64,000 bases of DNA from Zygnema circumcarinatum (Eukaryota; Streptophyta; Zygnematophyceae; Zygnematales; Zygnemataceae): assembly GCA_037447605.1 (NCBI GenBank), contig CM074816.1, positions 874,942 to 938,941 on the forward strand, written 5' to 3'. Shown here piece after piece: positions 12,078 through 23,006 of the stretch; within the stretch, counting starts at the first letter, position 1, and every line of letters begins with the position of its first letter. The position numbers and the translations under genes are program-made. The notes beneath the pieces are model-generated. The model worked only from the letters and a program-made list of their open reading frames with translations, searched no databases and was not told where the DNA came from.

Positions 12078-15000
12078 ATATGCATGTGCTTTCACATCCC
12101 TTTGACTACGACTGGCAGTCCGTCCTCGTCCTCCCCCTGCCGGACCCTTCATTCCTTTTGAGTCCATAGCCGCTTCAGAGCTCGTAGGGATTCCGGAAGT
12201 CTTAGACTAGGATTAGATTATGATTTCATTTTATAATTTTTAGAGTACTGTACTCTGAGCGATCTTACAGTTTTGGCCGTACAGGTCGTACGGTCTGCCT
12301 TGGGTGTCCACGTCACCATCAGCAACGCGGCGATGCGCGATCTGGTGGACGCCGCGGCGACACCTGGCGGGCCCCTTGCCAGCCTGGCACTCGTGGTCCG
12401 GGCGGCAGGGGCTCTCAGGCCCCGCCACCTCATCCATGGCTGCATGTGGGACACGTGGCAAACTCTGAGGGAGGAGAGAGAGTATCGAGAGGACATATAG
12501 GGCAAACACATCGTCTAAAAGTCGTCAAACCGTGGAACCTTTGTTTTAAAGTTGTCATAAAAAAGTGATGTAACACAGCAAAGCCATCAGGGGGGGATGC
12601 ATCTGGTCGCTTTTTGGGGCGTGTTTTTGGGGTCTGAAGAGGGGGGGAAGTGTGTGGTCGAGTTGTGCAGGAGTGCAGTGCATGGAGTTGTCAATCGGCC
12701 AATCCCGTATCGCCATCTGGACTGCTTGCAGCAGCTGTTCCTGGGGGGACACGTGTCACGCTACTGTGAGAACATAACGGGAGCGGTTGCGCACTGCATA
12801 GAACACGCAACCCTGCCGATTCATCCGGTAAAACTGGAAAATTTTCTAAAAACCCTCAAACCTTGGAGAATCCTGAATTTCTGCTATAACCCTAAATTTT
12901 TTCAGACCTGCCAGGGAAAGCCCTCCTCTTGCATCATCCCTTTGCACTTCCTATAGTGAGAGAGAGAGAGAGTGAAAGAGAGAGAGAGAGGGAGAGAGAG
13001 CGAGAGAGAGAAAGAGAGAGAGGGGGGGGGAGAGTGAGAGTGAGAGAGAGAGAGAGAGAGATTGATTTTTGCATTTTTGGTGCAAATGTAGGCCCTGCCG
13101 CCCTTCATCCAAGCATATGCAGAAGCTTCTTCCGCACAGGCAGGAAGGCCACGTGGCAGTATCACCTCGGCCCAGCAGGCAACAGGAGACTCCCACTCTC
13201 TCCCTCCCTCCACTCTCATCTCTCTCCTCCGTCCCGCCTGCCGAGCCCTTCTCCTTTCTCACCCACTAGACGACAAAGACCTGGCAAAAGCGGCCTTGGC
13301 AACTCACTACATGCTATGTCGAGAACAGAACGGTAGAAGCCATACCCATGGCTATGTGCCCCATGACATGGCAATGGCTGGATGGGGGGGAGAGGGAGAG
13401 GGAGGGGGAGGAGGAGGGAGGGAGTGGGGACTGCTCATGGAGAGCGTTCCTTGGCGCCAGCTGGCAGCACGGATGGATGACAGCTGGCAGGCCCTCGAGC
13501 CTCTGCTGCCGCTGGTAAGTAGAGGGAGATGGTGGGAGGGTAAAGGGCTGCTGCAGTTTTTATTTTTTGACTCTTCTCCGCACTTATCATTAATGTTAAA
13601 ACCTGTAGGGCTTATCTAAGCATTATATCGGCGATTGAAGCGAGAGGGTTATTATCTATTTGTTCTTTTTCCGGAGAATTAAGTTTTATATTTTATCAAA
13701 TAAGAATAGGGATTAAACATGTCTCGTAGGTGCGAATTAACAGAAAGCCAAAAACCCAGAAATTATGACAAGAAAACATTTATAAGGGAGAAAACAAAGA
13801 ATCAAAATGCCTTTTCATTGTGTTAAGACTTGCGGTTGTTATTGTTTATTCCAGTGGCAGGCTATGGCGGATGCTCTTCTTCCTCACCACTTTCCTCGAA
13901 ATATATTAAGTACGAGCCATTTGGATGGGGCTTGGCTGCCCCATGAGGTCACAGTGACGTCTGCAGACCCAAGTTTAAGGGGTCTGATTGGCTGGAATGA
14001 GCCGCCAGGTGGCACTCAGAGATTCGCGGGAGAAGTTGACCTATGTTTATCCAAAAAAGCAATTTCGGAACAGCTAGGAGTAGCCTTACTGAGGCCCCTG
14101 CAGGCCCTTTCTCTGCTTGACACGTGGCAGCATTTGGGAGTGTGGGAGAAGGACGATGTGGGAGTGAAAATCGAAGGTTTGAGAAAAGTGAAAGTGGAGG
14201 AGATATATCGGCATTCTGATTCTTTTGACTTCTCTTATTACAGTAGTGAGTGGGAAAGGGAGGCAGCTGTGGTAGAGAGCTTGGCTCCTTTGCTTTTGGA
14301 TCGGAGATGTGAACGGAGGCTGCAGGAGGGGTTTAAGGTTTGGTGGGAGAGGCTGCCTCCCATGGGACACGTGGCACTCACTCCAGTGCTCCTGGGTTCC
14401 ATAAAGGCAGGGGAGGAGATGAGGGAGGAGGAGAGGAGTTTCAGTGAGAGAGGAAATCAGAGTCCAGTTCCTTTAAGTTTAAGGGCTCATGCCTTGAGAA
14501 GGAAGGTGGTAGCTGAGGAGGGTGAGAGAAAATGGGCAGGTGAGGAGGAGGAGGAGAGGAGGGTGGTTTCGAAGCGGGTGAAATTGGAGTCAGGAGAGAA
14601 GAGAGAGAAGAGAGAGAGGAGGGAAAGAACAAGCGATCTCTCCCTGTGTGAGGGGATGCCTGACCCTCTCTCTCTCCTTGCGGTACATCCGAGAGCCCTG
14701 CGAGTAGGGCCACTCCTGGAGGTCCTCATTGGCCAGCTCCGCCGTCAGAGGGAGGCGCACTCCCGCCTCGCTTTCTTCTTAACCTCTACCTCACCAGACG
14801 GAGCGGGAGGGGGAGGGGGGGTGGGAGTGGGAGTGGGAGTGGGAGGAGCTGCGGGANNNNNNNNNNGGGAGGGGGATGGGGGCTGAGTTGGGAGGAAGTT
14901 TCATCAGCCCTAACGCTTCAAGACAGGTGAGAGCTGGGGAGAGGCTACTGCGCTATGATGTAGGGTTCAGAGCGAGTTTGTAGTTTGTAGTTTGTAGTTT

Positions 15001-15732
15001 GCAGTTTGCAGTTTGTAGTTGTGCTGCCTCGGTTTGATTCCTTTTCTTTTTACAGTTACCTGTTTGAATTTTTCCTTGGCAGCGCCATCTGTCAGCAGCT
15101 GGTGGAGGGCTGTCTGGAGGACCATTCTCTCGGAGATGAGGACCTTCCAGGACAGCTGGCAGAGGCTCGGACAGTTCTATGTGATGCGCTCAGTTTCATA
15201 GTCACAGAAAATCCCACAGTACTCAAGCTCATCCATTTTCAGGTAAGAACCACCTGCCTCCCCTTCCTCTCCCTCTCCTATCTCCTACTTTTCCCTTCGC
15301 TAAGTAAGTTGCATCATACTGAGGAGGGGTATATGGTTGGATCATATATACGGCTGCAGAACTTGTCAAACTGCTTTCAAATAGGAGGCTTCCCACTCAT
15401 TCTCATGACTTGCACAAACCCTAAAGCTTTGAAACCCTACAACCCGAAGTTCTCTCTTCTTGTAATGCATGTTGTGTAGTTGCATGGTGGATTCGGTGCA
15501 GGGATATGAACCCGTCCTCGTGCGAGTGCTGGTGGAGAGAGTGCCCGCCATGGTTTCCTGCTCCGAGCTCGCTGTAGAACTCCTGCAGCAGCCGCAGCTG
15601 GACCAGCAAATCATGGGCTGCCACCTGGCAGCTGAGCTGGCACTGCGGTATCCTCACAAAGAAGAGCTCGCAACTGTTTGCGAGCAGGTGAGGTTCTTTT
15701 CTACCTCTTTTTTTCAAGCTTTTTGATCCACA

Positions 15733-15827
<95 letters not shown>

Positions 15828-16185
15828 CTTTATCTTATCAAATAACCGACAATGGAAAATAACTACATTGAGATGTTTTCTTGATTGAGGCAAAGTTTGT
15901 ATGGCGAAGCAGGTGGTGAGCTATATTGCGTACGTTCAAAGCCATGTTGCGGGTTCCGTTGACTTCCTGAGGGAGACCATGGTGCCGGCTGCTCGCTGCG
16001 CTGTGGCCTTCCCCTCCCTCGTGCGGCAGACGTGGGAGGTCCTGCACACGAGTGTGCGCATAGGCGGACCGCTCTCGTGGGGCGGGCCGCTCCGGGACGA
16101 GGACCTGCACTCGGCCGCCATGGCGGCCTTCTCCCTCCTCTGCAGGGGGCGGCTTCTCATTGGCCGCGCGGAGGCCATGATGTAA
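9464..16185 (+). CDS. INTS2: Integrator complex subunit 2 (INTS2)
   Basis: Eleven exons: 9464-9784, 10265-10487, 10601-11436, 11595-11972, 12285-12481, 12671-12827, 13092-13514, 13855-14936, 15083-15242, 15502-15687, 15913-16185. All junctions are GT-AG and phase-compatible, except across a 10-N gap at 14857-14866 where the frame changes. The order of segments follows animal INTS2; the best match is the C-terminal block around LKLIHFQ/GYEPVLVRVL and LLQQPQLDQQI. Others are DPLSLLAVHPRALRVGPLL and WEEVSSALTLQD just after the gap. INTS2 is a helical-repeat scaffold of the nuclear Integrator complex, which cleaves snRNA and promoter-proximal RNA polymerase II transcripts. Low-complexity acidic/glycine inserts are present. 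The start is uncertain: 9464 is the first in-frame ATG, and an upstream exon may exist. Confidence 0.85.
12025..12074. repeat. (AT)n microsatellite in INTS2 intron 4
   Basis: An uninterrupted TA/AT dinucleotide run of about 50 bp lies within the intron between INTS2 exons 4 and 5. It produces artefactual Ile-His/Ile-Tyr open frames. Confidence 0.95.
12957..13060. repeat. (GA)n-rich tract in INTS2 intron 6
   Basis: About 100 bp of GAGAGA with short interruptions and one G8 run, on the plus strand just upstream of the exon 7 acceptor at 13091. Similar GA/CT tracts occur at 16286-16350, 49880-49970, 59879-59952 and 62480-62578. Confidence 0.9.
14857..14866. other. Assembly gap (10 N) inside INTS2 exon 8
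   Basis: Ten N bases interrupt a G-rich coding stretch encoding glycine/valine repeats. The reading frame that matches INTS2 before the gap differs from the one that matches after it, so the true gap length is not 10 as written. Confidence 0.95.
15734..15825. repeat. (AT)n microsatellite in INTS2 intron 10
   Basis: About 90 bp of pure TA dinucleotides in the intron between the last two INTS2 exons. Confidence 0.95.
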
Positions 16186-17143
16186 TGAAGACCGTGGTTG
16201 GGAGCAGCAGGCTTGGGTTTGCTGGAGGAGGGAAGCTTGCTGCTTCGGTTGGTGATGCAATCTGGTGAGTGAAGGAGTTGTGAGGAGAGAGAGAGAGAGA
16301 GATGGGGGGGGAGAGAGAGAGGGGAGGGGGAGAGAGAGAGAGAGTGTGAGAGGGAGTGAGAGTCGGTGACCCAGCCCTTACAATGTCTGTCTGTACTTTC
16401 TGTGTCCTGTTGAACAGAGGCGAAGCGGAAAAGCATGGAACCTGCTCCGCCGTTGGAACCATCTGCTGCATCGCCGCATCGCCAGATCGCACAAGTATTG
16501 GCCAGAGGGAGGCAGGGGTTCAGGGCATTCAAACACCTTGGATGTTTCTTAGTTGCAAATTTTAGAGCGTGCAGGGATCAGATAATGAGTAGAACTCAAA
16601 TTCAGAAAGGAATAGATACATTTTCCATTTTAAATGAGAGCGGGCACACACGAAATTTGGGCCCTTTGCGGAGATGACATTAACAAGAAGGTGAAGAACG
16701 TTGTGAACCCTAATTCTTCACATCATCGACATAAAGGGGTTTCTCGAGCACCTCCCAATGGCGACTCGCTACTCACACCACATTTACACTTTGCTTATCC
16801 CTATTATTATTGAGTGGGGCTGCGAGTCGTACGACTTGCAAGTTGTGAATTTAGCAAACCATTTTTTGCCCACAAACCGCAAACTGCAAACGGTCCGAGC
16901 ATAGGACGTGCTGTGTGGCGCATGTTGGACTTCGCGTTACTGTAACTGCCGCATGTGCACAGTCAGGTCCGAACTGAACCACCGCGGAATGCGGACCGCT
17001 GCTTGAAATTCGAAGCGTCCTCGGCAGCTGCGATTGGCCAACGGCTCCTCCCGCCCCTTCTTCACCGTTCTCCCAACTTCAAAATGCCTTGAAGAGGAAG
17101 TTTGCAGCAAGGTTTGAAGGGGAGGTACAGCATCCGCAAGGCC
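16186..17143. other. Intergenic space, INTS2 to scramblase
   Basis: No coding segment is supported here. It contains a GA-rich tract (about 16286-16350) and scattered AAACCCTAA-like words (near 16708). The last 200 bp form the promoter and 5' leader of the scramblase gene. Confidence 0.6.
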
Positions 17144-20100
17144 ATGGCGGGCTCGGCCGGGCAGGGGGGAACCCTGAAGGCCCTCCTTGCACGCAGCCTT
17201 TGGTTTCTGCGGAAGGTATTCCCCGCACAGCACAGATAGGAATAGCAAGAGTTTTAATGGCAGGAATGGTAGTAAATAATGCTTAGTGTGTCTGCACTGA
17301 CGCAGGCATTAGCAACCCTGAGTTCCTGAAAACCTAAAAGAGCGTGTGCAGAAAAGAACGGATGATTACGCACTTGCGCTGCAATTTGAGAATCGAAATG
17401 TATCAAAATGGGACAAAAGGTTTCGGGCTATGTATAAAAAACGCCTTAATCCTTGTATGAATTTTAAAAGAAGGAATTTCTTGGATGTCGGGAGAATCTA
17501 GGAACTCTGTAGAAGTTCAATGAAGTTCGTTAGTGAAAACCAGGCAAGGGAATAAATTCTCCAGCATGGAGAGCGGGGTCAAAATTCGTTAAGAGAGAGC
17601 TTTCATAAAAAAATGGATTAGATTTTGAAACATTGGCATACGTGATGCACATTTGTTGGTCCTTTTGGGATGATGAAGGAGTGGCACAAGCATGAAGGTA
17701 TATACCACTTATAAAACGTCCATTCTCTGCTAATTTTACATAAACATTCACAATATCTACAAGCAAATAGGTGGCTGCAATGTCTGATGTAGACAGATCT
17801 CTCACTAGTTCAAACCAACCCTGATAACAATCCCTGCTACAATTCAGCGGCTTGTCGTGAAGCCCTTGCGCCTTCCAGCCTGCCATAGTAATATGTTTAA
17901 TGCATTTATTTTTCTAGTTTGAACAGCGTTTGGGTTCGTGGTTGGATCGTGGCAGGAGTCTGCAGGATCCCTCCCATCACAAGGAGGCCCTCTTTCCAAG
18001 TTCGGGCGCATTTTCTCACCGGCTGAAGCGCGAAGGCCTAGCACTTGCTTCTCAGTTTCGACTCCGTCTGCCATTAATTGCATTCTCCAAACACGACCCA
18101 ACGACGACACTTCCTCGCTAAAATTGAACGGCTTTCCACCAACAACTGTTTTTAGAGAAGTTCAGTTTCCGGACGCACATGGCCGAGAGAATGGGTATCC
18201 ATGGCGGCATTCCAGCTACCAACAAGCCATCACATCGCCAAGCTCCTCTCGTCAATTCAGAGAAAATGGGCATACCAACACAGACGCAGCAAATAGTCTC
18301 ACTCATGTCCGCAAGTATAGTAAACAGAGTGATATGATGAAAGAGTTATTGGAAACTCAAAGAATGTACTATGAAAGACGAAGGCTTCGTAATGAAGCTC
18401 GTAATGAAGCTCCAAAAGAGGAATCGGAAGGAGCGCTGTTCAAGCCTTCAGATTCCCAGCATTCAGAAATAAATCTTGCGGGCCTGACAGCCATGGCTGA
18501 CCAGCCACCTGCAACCCAGCCACTGACTGGACCCCTAAGACCAAGGTCACCTGAAGAAGTGAGTCTGTTTCCAACTGTTTCTGTTTTTCATTTTTTTTGT
18601 TTTTCCTTAAAACGTCATTGCTCTGCTTCTGTGCTGCTTGTTAGCTGCGATCGGTTCGTTATCATCATGGTTGCCTTTGGAGTGCTCTAACGTAATCAAC
18701 TGCCTTGCTGTTTGTGTGATGTTTTGCACATTGCATGGGTTCAGCGCAAGTTGGCGGATCTTGTAGCGAGACCGGACCTCATGATGACTCGTCTCGTGGA
18801 GTGGGCCAACGTCGTTGTGGGCTTTGAGCAGGCACGAACTGTTCTCTGTTTCTTTACCAACATGCAAGTGAAAGTTCATCAAATAGCGAAGCAAGCACTG
18901 CCTCAGTTGTGTGCTGAAGCAAAGATTGTGAAAGTAACATGCGAAGTCTACTGCGAACGTTTGTAATTTGTTGTTGTTCGTTATGCTCTTAAAAGGTAAA
19001 GTACATAGGCACATATTTCTCTTCTTTCTTGGCTGGTTTAAAGGGGGGGGGTGGGCTTCCCTGCTGTAAGAAGTAAACTAAGCCAACATTTTTTTCTGCA
19101 ATTTGTAAATGTGCAGCAAAACAGATACATCATTATGGACCCACACAAGGGCCTGGTACGGTCTTCTCTTTCCAAACGTTTCTCTTTTCCTTCCATACCA
19201 TCGTCCTAGCATGCAGACTGCATAAGTTTAAGGCCAGGATGGTGCAATTAAGCTCTAAATATTGGTCTTTTTTCTGCTCTGTCTGTTTCTTAAGGGCAGA
19301 CGGTTGGCTTCATATTGGAAAGGAGCAACCCCCTCCTCCGACAGGTCCGTACGACTGAACTAGCGGACATAAAGCTCGGCATGGAACATCTATTGCAGTG
19401 GTTCTATCGCTTTGACTTGTTTGTCCATATTTCAAGTTTTTTACTGTACAGATTTTAGGTGGCTATACGATGGGACTATTTCAATCTAGAACTGGAATTT
19501 GAGATGCTGCACATGCCCATTTTTTTGTGCAAGTGGAGAGCAGTTCCTGCGTTCAAGACGGTACTTTGACGCCACTTTCTACAATGCTGTGGGAGAGGAG
19601 TTATGCGTGGTGAGTTGAGAGGAGGCAGGCCGGAATGTAAAGAAAGGAGAGAGAGCGGAGAGGAGAGGAGAGGGGAGGGGAAGCGAGTGGGGATGCAGAT
19701 GCTCTATGTATGCAGAAAGGAGGGAGAGCGGAGAGGAGAGGAGAGGGGAGGGGTAGGAGAGGGGATGTAAATGTGCTATATGTGCTTTATGCTTTTGTTG
19801 GTTCGGTTCAACTTTGGGAGGTAATGCATCGTGGAGTCCTTAGCTTAGTCCTTAGTTTTAGCTTATGCTATTGCGTAGTTGCAGAATGTATGGAGCACTT
19901 TGAAAGGCATGTGGATGTAGAATAGGTAGCAAATGAGCTCATGGAAACTCCTGTATTGCAAGGAAACCACTTTTTTTGCAATGCTAGGGCCAGAAATGTG
20001 CCACAGCCTTCTCGTCTGCCCGCTCTATGAACCCTCTGACAGATAGTTTTCTGTACGGCAGGTTCGGCGCCCATTCTACTTCATTAGCAGTACTTTGACG

Positions 20101-21570
20101 GTGGAGATGGGAGGCCAAGTCAGCATGCTTCCCTCACATACATAACTTGTTAGAGGGATATATTCATGCATACATGCATGCGTACATCTGAGAATCTGCA
20201 AGCGTTTTCCTCTATTTTTGCATGGCAAGCAAGGAGGCTATGTATGATGCCTTCAAAAAAGACTCGCTTTCTGGCTGGGTTTGGGCACAGCTTGTGGGAC
20301 GGGTTGTGCAGCAATGGCATTTGTGGAAGCGGAACTACAATGTCTACGTCAAGTAAGTGTTCCATGTTACCTCCAAAAGAAAACCTAAAAACAGCATGCA
20401 ACACCTCACTATGCCACCCACTTCTCTCTAGTTTCTGCCACTGGGCGGAAACCCAAAAGTAAAAAGTTTTGAGCCGCAATAGTTCATGCAGGCCTTTTCA
20501 TTCACAGACAATGGGACCCAAAAAGCAGTTGTAGCTTCTCTCCTTCATAGAAAATGAGTGGGAACTGAGGAAGGGATAGGTCCATGGGTTTCAAACTATG
20601 CGCAGTTTGGATGGCACTATGCGGCAATTTGGGGAAGTGAGCAATCCCGGCTTTTGGTGGTGGACCTTTACGGTGAAGGACGAGCATGGAGAGCCGCTGG
20701 CAGAGGTGGACCGCACGTGGCGGGGGCTCGGCTTAGAGGTCAGAATCACTGCCTCATGTACTTGACCATTGACCAATTGACCATTGACCAATTGGTCAAC
20801 TGGTCAATTGGTCAATGGTCTGTTGAATACCAGCAATGAAACAAGAATCGTTGCTTTCGCATGCCCATGTTTTTTACTTTCCATGTCAACTCGGTTCATA
20901 ATCTGAACAATCCTTAAAACTTTAAAGGTGTTTAAGGGCCCTGAAGAAGCCCCGTCTCCATGTGGCAGTTGTTCACAGATGCCGGTCGGTACTTTGTGCG
21001 ATTTGGCGATGTGAGCGCGCATGGAGATGCGTGCAAGGCCCCGGATCCGGCCAATATCTTGGCGCCACCTGGCGGCCCGCTGGACCGGAGCAGCCTGCAG
21101 CAAATGACTCTAGCAGCAGAGCAGGTTCCATGATTTTCCGTTCAGTCTCCGTAAAACAGGTCACAGTCAGGGCAGGACTGTTAAGGTCTGGATAGCATAC
21201 TTTGCTGTGATCTAACACTTTGGCATATTCATATGTGTATTCAAGTCTAGAGAGAGAATTCCAGCTTCCGAATTGTGGAATTCAGCATGTTAGTAAAGTC
21301 AAACCCACTTGTGGGTGCAGTCAGGACAGGTATTGGAATGATGGGATGAGTCGACATCTGATGGAATCAATCCTTAATTTCTGCCATGTTGGGGGATTCC
21401 CTTGGACGCAGATCCCTCCCTTAGAGGCTGCCCGGCCACTCTCTCTGGTAGAGAGAGCGGTAGTGTTGGCCCTTGCCGTCTCCCTCGACAACGATTTCTT
21501 CTCCCGCCACAGGCAGGACTGTAGAACCCACTTGCTTTCTGTTTTTGCATCAAGCAGGAGGGAGATGTGA
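17144..21570 (+). CDS. Phospholipid scramblase-family protein
   Basis: Eleven exons close in frame to about 492 residues: 17144-17215, 17956-18558, 18745-18831, 19117-19155, 19300-19344, 19544-19609, 20062-20118, 20291-20352, 20606-20738, 20969-21124, 21412-21570. Family blocks appear in order: RPRSPEE, VEWANVVVGFEQ/QNRYIIMD, TVGFILERSNPLLRQ, VRRPFYFISST, QWHLWKRNYNVYV, SNPGFWWWTFTVKDE, LFTDAGRYFVRFGD and ERAVVLALAVSLDNDFFSRH. This is the plant/fungal AIM25-type scramblase family, whose members are thought to move lipids across membranes and are often mitochondrial. The first exon encodes MAGSAGQGGTLKALLARSLW, a basic amphipathic start consistent with a mitochondrial presequence; exon 2 adds a long variable region. 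Intron 3 appears to start with GC at 18832. Exons 1-2 and the last codons are the least certain. Confidence 0.85.
20763..20820. repeat. 57-bp imperfect palindrome in scramblase intron 9
   Basis: The sequence built from GACCATT, GACCAATT and their complements reads nearly the same on both strands. The outer 20 bp on each side are perfectly complementary, and the centre holds a 16-bp perfect palindrome (TTGACCAATTGGTCAA). It could form a cruciform or hairpin. No gene is involved. Confidence 0.9.
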
Positions 21571-23006
21571 GGGAGAAGGCGGGGGAGGAGGGCGAGGAAA
21601 GAGAGGGAGAGAGACGGAGACAGGTGATTAATGAGACTGACTGCTGATTTGTGTTATCCATTGTTGTGTTGTTTGGAGGGGACAGCTCTGAAGCAGGAGG
21701 CATGTTGCCGTGGGCCCTGTTAGGCAGCTCGGAATGAATCATGGAAGATGCTCCTATATGCGGAGCAGTCGGCACCGTTGGTGGACTCAAATGTTCTTTG
21801 AGAGACTCTGCGTGTGGGGAGGGGAGCCACGGGACAGTATGGAGAGGAAGCATTCACCAATACTTTTGGACAGCAGAAATTGAGGAATGTGGCGTTTGGA
21901 TCCACTTGTTCATCTTTCTTGAGAGGAGTGCAGACACCAGCTCTATTTTGGATATCGGTTCTGCATGGCGATATCCTTTAAAGGAGTTTTGCAAAGGAGG
22001 GACTGATACTGCTGCAGTATGAGTTCCGATTATGAACGGATAGTGGCACAGGACAGGGCGGAACAGCACAATCAGTCTCCGAGGAGAAGGCCCCATAAGA
22101 CTAGGTAACCAGTTGCTGTCAATCAGAGAGTAAGCTGGACAGATGTGCCCAGTAGAGGGATCCTCTGTTCTTGTGAGTTCTATTCTAAACTGTACATTTG
22201 AATTTACATTTGAAATTCAAGCTTTCACTTCGTCCCTTAATAGTCCAGTTGTAATTTTCATCCATAGCGAGCATTTTCTACGACGAAAATACGTGGCCAT
22301 ATGATATTCTCATCAAGTTTCTTTCACATTAGCACGTGCTTGTCGGTTTTTACATACTCACCCTTAGGTTTCACCATCTCATGAAGAAGTCCACCAAACA
22401 ACACAGTTTTATCAAGATTGCACGTGAGAGCAGAGTGACAAGACAAGTTGCAACGCGCGTACAGACTACCTATCAGCAGTATGAAACGATCACAACGCAC
22501 TTCATTTCTTAGCTGAATGAGAAAGGCATAGTAAACCAATGCTATTCCAATATAGTCTTACGTATAAAGGGCAGGAGTGAGCGACGAAGGGAGAGGAGGA
22601 GAGAGGGAGGAGGGAGAGGGAGAAGGAGAGGGCGAGGGAGAGGGAGTGCACGCATGTGACTGCGAGACATGCGCAGCTTTGGGTTCAAACTTCTGCTGAT
22701 TTCAGCGAAGCTCTAATAACCAGAACAAGCTGAAACAACCGGCACAAGGGTGAAACAGGAGCAGATGGAGTACCATGCAGTATGGGGGATTCACTGAACT
22801 TGAACAATATGAACATCGCCTTATTCAAAAAACGAAATGAAAATATTGAACGAGACACTATTAGACCTCATTTCCTTCCAGCGTCTCACAATCAGCACAT
22901 TTAATGGTGTTTCCTAATCCTAAATCAGCCCATAATATACACTATACATAATATATACGAATAGTTTCGGCAACTTTCCTGAACCTTGCTGAAGCGGACC
23001 AGCGCA
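21571..23006. other. Convergent intergenic region
   Basis: Between the ends of the scramblase and fucosyltransferase-like genes I find no supported gene. There are GA-rich tracts near 21565-21630 and 22590-22655, and AT-rich sequence with TATACATAATATATAC near 22930-22960, as expected for two facing 3' ends. Confidence 0.5.

Noticed and set aside
11771-12167. Open frames with poly Ile-Tyr/Ile-His across 12030-12074
   Set aside because: They are an (AT)n microsatellite inside an INTS2 intron.
22324-22539. Minus-strand frame of 71 codons with Cys-rich sequence
   Set aside because: No family resemblance, no supported splice partners, and it lies between two convergent gene ends.
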